A DNA stretch of 64,000 nt from Methanoregula sp. SKADARSKE-2 (lineage in GTDB: Archaea > Halobacteriota > Methanomicrobia > Methanomicrobiales > Methanospirillaceae), in NCBI GenBank assembly GCA_030919125.1, contig CP121470.1, positions 1,116,001-1,180,000 on the forward strand, written 5' to 3'. This document shows positions 61,863 through 64,000 of this stretch, piece after piece. The stretch's first letter is position 1. Every line of letters starts with the position of its first letter. The notes below the pieces were generated by a model, which ran no database searches, was not told the origin of the DNA, and saw only the letters and a program-made list of their open reading frames with translations. A program made the position numbers and the translations under genes.

Positions 61863-62626
61863 ATCTCCGCAATCTCGTCGAGCCGCTGTACGAGCGCTAT
61901 CTCCGGATGCAGGTCCGGCACGTCCCGAACCATATCGCGATCATCCAGGACGGAAACCGGCGCTATGCCAGGAGGCTCGGGGTCGAGACCGCACAAGGCC
62001 ACCGGGCCGGCGCTGACAGGACCGAGGAGATGCTTGACTGGGCATACGATCTCGGGATCAGCCACATTACCCTGTACACCTTCTCTACCGAGAACTTCTC
62101 ACGAAAAAGAGACGAGGTCGATCATCTCTTTGCTCTCTTCAGGGAGAAATTTCTCCGGGTGGTTGAAGACGAACGGGTCAGACGATACAGGATCCGCGTG
62201 CAGATGGTAGGCGATCGGGCCCTCCTTCCTGATGGTCTCAGGGCTGCGGTCGACTCTGCTGAAGAGGCGACAAAAAACAACGCTGGGTTCCATCTGAACA
62301 TCGCCCTCGCGTACGGGGGGCGGAACGAGATCGTCCTTGCAGCCCGGGAGATTCTTGAAGCCGTCGCTCAGGGGCAGGTAAGACCGGGGGATATCGATAT
62401 CCGGATGGTGGAGGAGCACCTCCACGGCGGCAAGGGCATCCCACCGGTCGATCTCATCATCAGGACCGGGAATGAATGGAGGACCTCCAATTTCCTGCCA
62501 TGGCTTGCAAACGGCCACGAATCTGCGGTCTACTTCTGTGCCCCGTACTGGCCCCTCTTCCGGAAGATCGACCTCCTCCGCGCTATCCGTACGTACGAAC
62601 AGCGGATGACCGCAAAAAACGGTTGA
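61859..62626 (+). CDS. uppS: cis-prenyltransferase (UppS/DHDDS-like), catalytic
   Basis: A 255-residue cis-isoprenyl diphosphate synthase: VPNHIAIIQDGNRRYARRLG near residue 22 (catalytic Asp), GHRAGADRTEEMLDWAYDLG near 44, YTFSTENFSRKRDEVDHLF near 70, and the C-terminal VDLIIRTGNEWRTSNFLPW near 200. It builds the long polyprenyl diphosphate that becomes dolichol-type glycan carrier lipid. TTG start overlaps the radical SAM stop. A second, catalytically incomplete homologue is 670 bp downstream on the other strand. Confidence 0.93.
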   Translation: MNLRNLVEPLYERYLRMQVRHVPNHIAIIQDGNRRYARRLGVETAQGHRAGADRTEEMLDWAYDLGISHITLYTFSTENFSRKRDEVDHLFALFREKFLRVVEDERVRRYRIRVQMVGDRALLPDGLRAAVDSAEEATKNNAGFHLNIALAYGGRNEIVLAAREILEAVAQGQVRPGDIDIRMVEEHLHGGKGIPPVDLIIRTGNEWRTSNFLPWLANGHESAVYFCAPYWPLFRKIDLLRAIRTYEQRMTAKNG

Positions 62627-62697
62627 TCGCCCTGATCTAAAAAAAACAGATCGCGTACTATATTTCCCTGCACGAGAAGAACATCAACTGATACCGC

Positions 62698-63228
62698 ATG
62701 GTAAAAAAAGGGAACGAAGACGGGTGGCGGGAGGCAACGGTTCTCCTCCGGGCTGATATCCTCGATGAGATTGAACGGCAGGGCAGGGATCTTGCGGAAG
62801 AATGCAATCTTGCCCTTGCCAAGACAGCAGATCCCCATCCGGTGATTATTGCACAAACTTCCGTGCCTCCGGTAACCAGGACGCTTCCCGGCAGACCATC
62901 GGAACCTGCCACTTTCTCCACAACGCCGGTCCTGAACGCCGAAGATCCGCGGATCGCAAAGGCCTTGAAATCTGGGGAGATTTCCTGGCAGAGACCGCAG
63001 GAGGCTCCTCAATCCGCCAGGGCTTCACAGGTCTAGCCTGAGGCATCTTCCCTGGCCCCTGCAAAACCCGCGACGCCAAAACAGGCCGGAAAACAGCGGG
63101 AAGAAGCCACGCCTTCCCGAAGAAAGATGGAAGGCCCGATCAAGAAATTTGTCTCCTCCATGGTAATCCGCAATGCAGACCCCGCTGCCGTTATCATGAA
63201 AGATGCGATGTACGCCGCTTTCGAATGA
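62698..63228 (+). CDS. unknown protein interrupted by an in-frame TAG
   Basis: ATG 62698 opens a 112-codon frame: GWREATVLLRADILDEIERQ (ribbon-helix-helix or CcdA-like by pattern), a helix, then a Pro/Thr/Ser-rich linker. It stops at TAG 63034-63036. The same frame then continues for 63 codons of linker (PAKPATPKQAGKQREEATPS) and an apparently folded end (GPIKKFVSSMVIRNADPAAV, then IMKDAMYAAFE) to TGA 63226. The continuity across TAG suggests a single gene with a nonsense mutation or readthrough. Either the 112-residue form or a remnant may be expressed. Family unknown. Confidence 0.55.
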
Positions 63229-63295
63229 TGGTGCCGGGATAAGAAATTCATCCCGGTCCCTGGAAAAATAACGAACGGTTGGAGGCCGAAACGGC

Positions 63296-63925
63296 TCACT
63301 TTCCAAACCGCCGGATTCGCGACTGGTAATCCCTGAGGATCCGGAGGAAATCGATCTTCCGCAGGTACTTCCAGTTCACATCCGAGAAGAAAAGTTCGGA
63401 ATAGACCGACTGCCAGATGAGGAAGTCAGTGAGGTGATCCCCGCCGCTCTTGATCACCACGTCAGGCGCATACTTGAACGTCAGGTACGACTCAAGCAGT
63501 CTCTCATCGATTTCAGAAGGACGGACCCCGGTCTCCGCCATCCTCCGGATGCAGGAGGTGATCTCCGCCCTCCCGCTCTTCCCGACCGCAACAACCACAT
63601 CCATGCCCTGACCGGAGATCTCTTCTTTGTCCCCGATATGAAGGATCAGGTGGGAGATGGAGCCGATCTTATCGATCTTCTTCCGATACCGGGTTATATC
63701 GTCAGGCCGGGTTGTCCCGATATGGAAGGTGACGCCCCGGATCCCATGAGAATTTACCGGCCGGGGCTTTCTGACCCGCTCCGAGATCTCTAAACACCAC
63801 CTGACGATAAGGAAGAGATTTTCCGGTGCCTCAGCCATATCCTGCCCGCTGATCATGAAACACACATGCCAGGGCAGTTCGGTGATCTGTCGCATGAGCA
63901 GGCGCTCGTAGAGCCAGTAAATCAT
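63296..63925 (-). CDS. non-catalytic cis-prenyltransferase homologue (NgBR/Nus1-like subunit candidate)
   Basis: A 209-residue UppS-family protein. Its N-terminus MIYWLYERLLMRQITELPWH aligns with LYERYLRMQVRHVPNH of the neighbouring UppS, but the next segment reads VCFMISGQDMAEAPENLFLI with no DGNxR motif, so the catalytic and phosphate-binding residues are missing. The C-terminus keeps the family fold: DVVIKSGGDHLTDFLIWQSV, YSELFFSDVNW and RKIDFLRILRDYQSRI. This is the pattern of accessory subunits in heteromeric cis-prenyltransferases. TATATAAA at 63929-63937 is close to the ATG; ATG 63895 is an alternative start. Confidence 0.8.
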   Translation of the reverse strand: MIYWLYERLLMRQITELPWHVCFMISGQDMAEAPENLFLIVRWCLEISERVRKPRPVNSHGIRGVTFHIGTTRPDDITRYRKKIDKIGSISHLILHIGDKEEISGQGMDVVVAVGKSGRAEITSCIRRMAETGVRPSEIDERLLESYLTFKYAPDVVIKSGGDHLTDFLIWQSVYSELFFSDVNWKYLRKIDFLRILRDYQSRIRRFGK

Positions 63926-64000
63926 CGCTTTTATATAATTGCCCCTGCAACTTAAAATTCCTTGAGGCCCGGATACCAAGGCCGGTCAATCGGTAACCCA

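Noticed and set aside
62698..63228. Pyrrolysine reading of the TAG at 63034.
   Set aside because: No pyl genes are seen and the protein is not a methylamine methyltransferase; nonsense mutation is simpler. Kept only as a testable option.
1..64000. CRISPR arrays, rRNA genes, prophage or integrase genes.
   Set aside because: I looked for regularly spaced repeats, conserved rRNA segments and tyrosine-recombinase motifs and saw none in the window.

Overview
The window reads as chromosomal DNA of a methanogenic archaeon, most likely a member of the Methanomicrobiales. Archaeal markers include eL15, eL21, eL37Ae, RpoP, RpoF, SBDS, a proteasome alpha subunit, RNase P proteins, Pcc1, NAC, SRP54/FtsY, two prefoldins, Pus10/TrmY, a UbiA-type ether-lipid prenyltransferase and archaeal-type CoaD. 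HdrA-like, DUF116, LarE and short radical-SAM genes fit a methanogen. The order assignment is an inference from gene content and GC-rich codon use; no rRNA gene is present to test it.

Layout. 0-3 kb: a cut-off YkgJ-type gene, tRNA-Asp, an intron-containing tRNA-Tyr, leuA and an alarmone-hydrolase-like HD gene. 3-8 kb: the archaeal RNA-processing/proteasome superoperon (eL15, Rpp30, Pop5, PsmA, SBDS, eL37Ae, RpoP, Pcc1, PfdB), missing its usual exosome genes. 8-13 kb: moaC, NAD(P)HX repair, archaeal RecJ, PUA protein, NAC, TrmI. 13.7-17.2 kb: a three-gene amino-uronic sugar nucleotide cassette. 17.3-27.2 kb: pyrBI, coaD, gamma-carbonic anhydrase, a short HdrA-like protein, mtnA, DUF116, bactofilin, UbiA, tRNA-Arg, trm1, DRG GTPase. 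27-35 kb: loosely packed small hypothetical genes, gene remnants, a PEGA surface protein and a decaying ThiC paralogue. 35-41.7 kb: translation and protein-targeting operons (rsmA, DUF655, rpoF, eL21, pus10, trmY, srp54, ftsY, pfdA).

41.7-50.1 kb is an eroded accessory stretch: an intact IS5-type transposase, a dead IS701-type transposase, tRNA-Cys, an orphan radical SAM gene, and pseudogenes of an aminotransferase, a CDGSH protein and a copper P-type ATPase that has lost its phosphorylation site. 50.3-57.1 kb is a sulfur-handling island: MoaE, MoaD, MoeB, IscU/NifU, NifS, a cysteine-rich HTH regulator divergent from nifS over a palindromic operator candidate, LarE, FdhD, a TtuA/NcsA-like thiolase and a second GG-ended sulfur carrier. 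57-64 kb holds nadA, a zinc-ribbon protein, a QueG-like remnant, an Rsm22-type methyltransferase, a radical SAM gene joined to a cis-prenyltransferase, a gene split by an in-frame amber codon, and a second cis-prenyltransferase homologue that lacks the catalytic motif.

The two points I rate highest are the sulfur island with its probable Fe-S-sensing regulator, and the catalytic/non-catalytic cis-prenyltransferase pair. Also notable are the many broken genes, several with lesions in more than one place, which argues for real decay and not only sequencing error.
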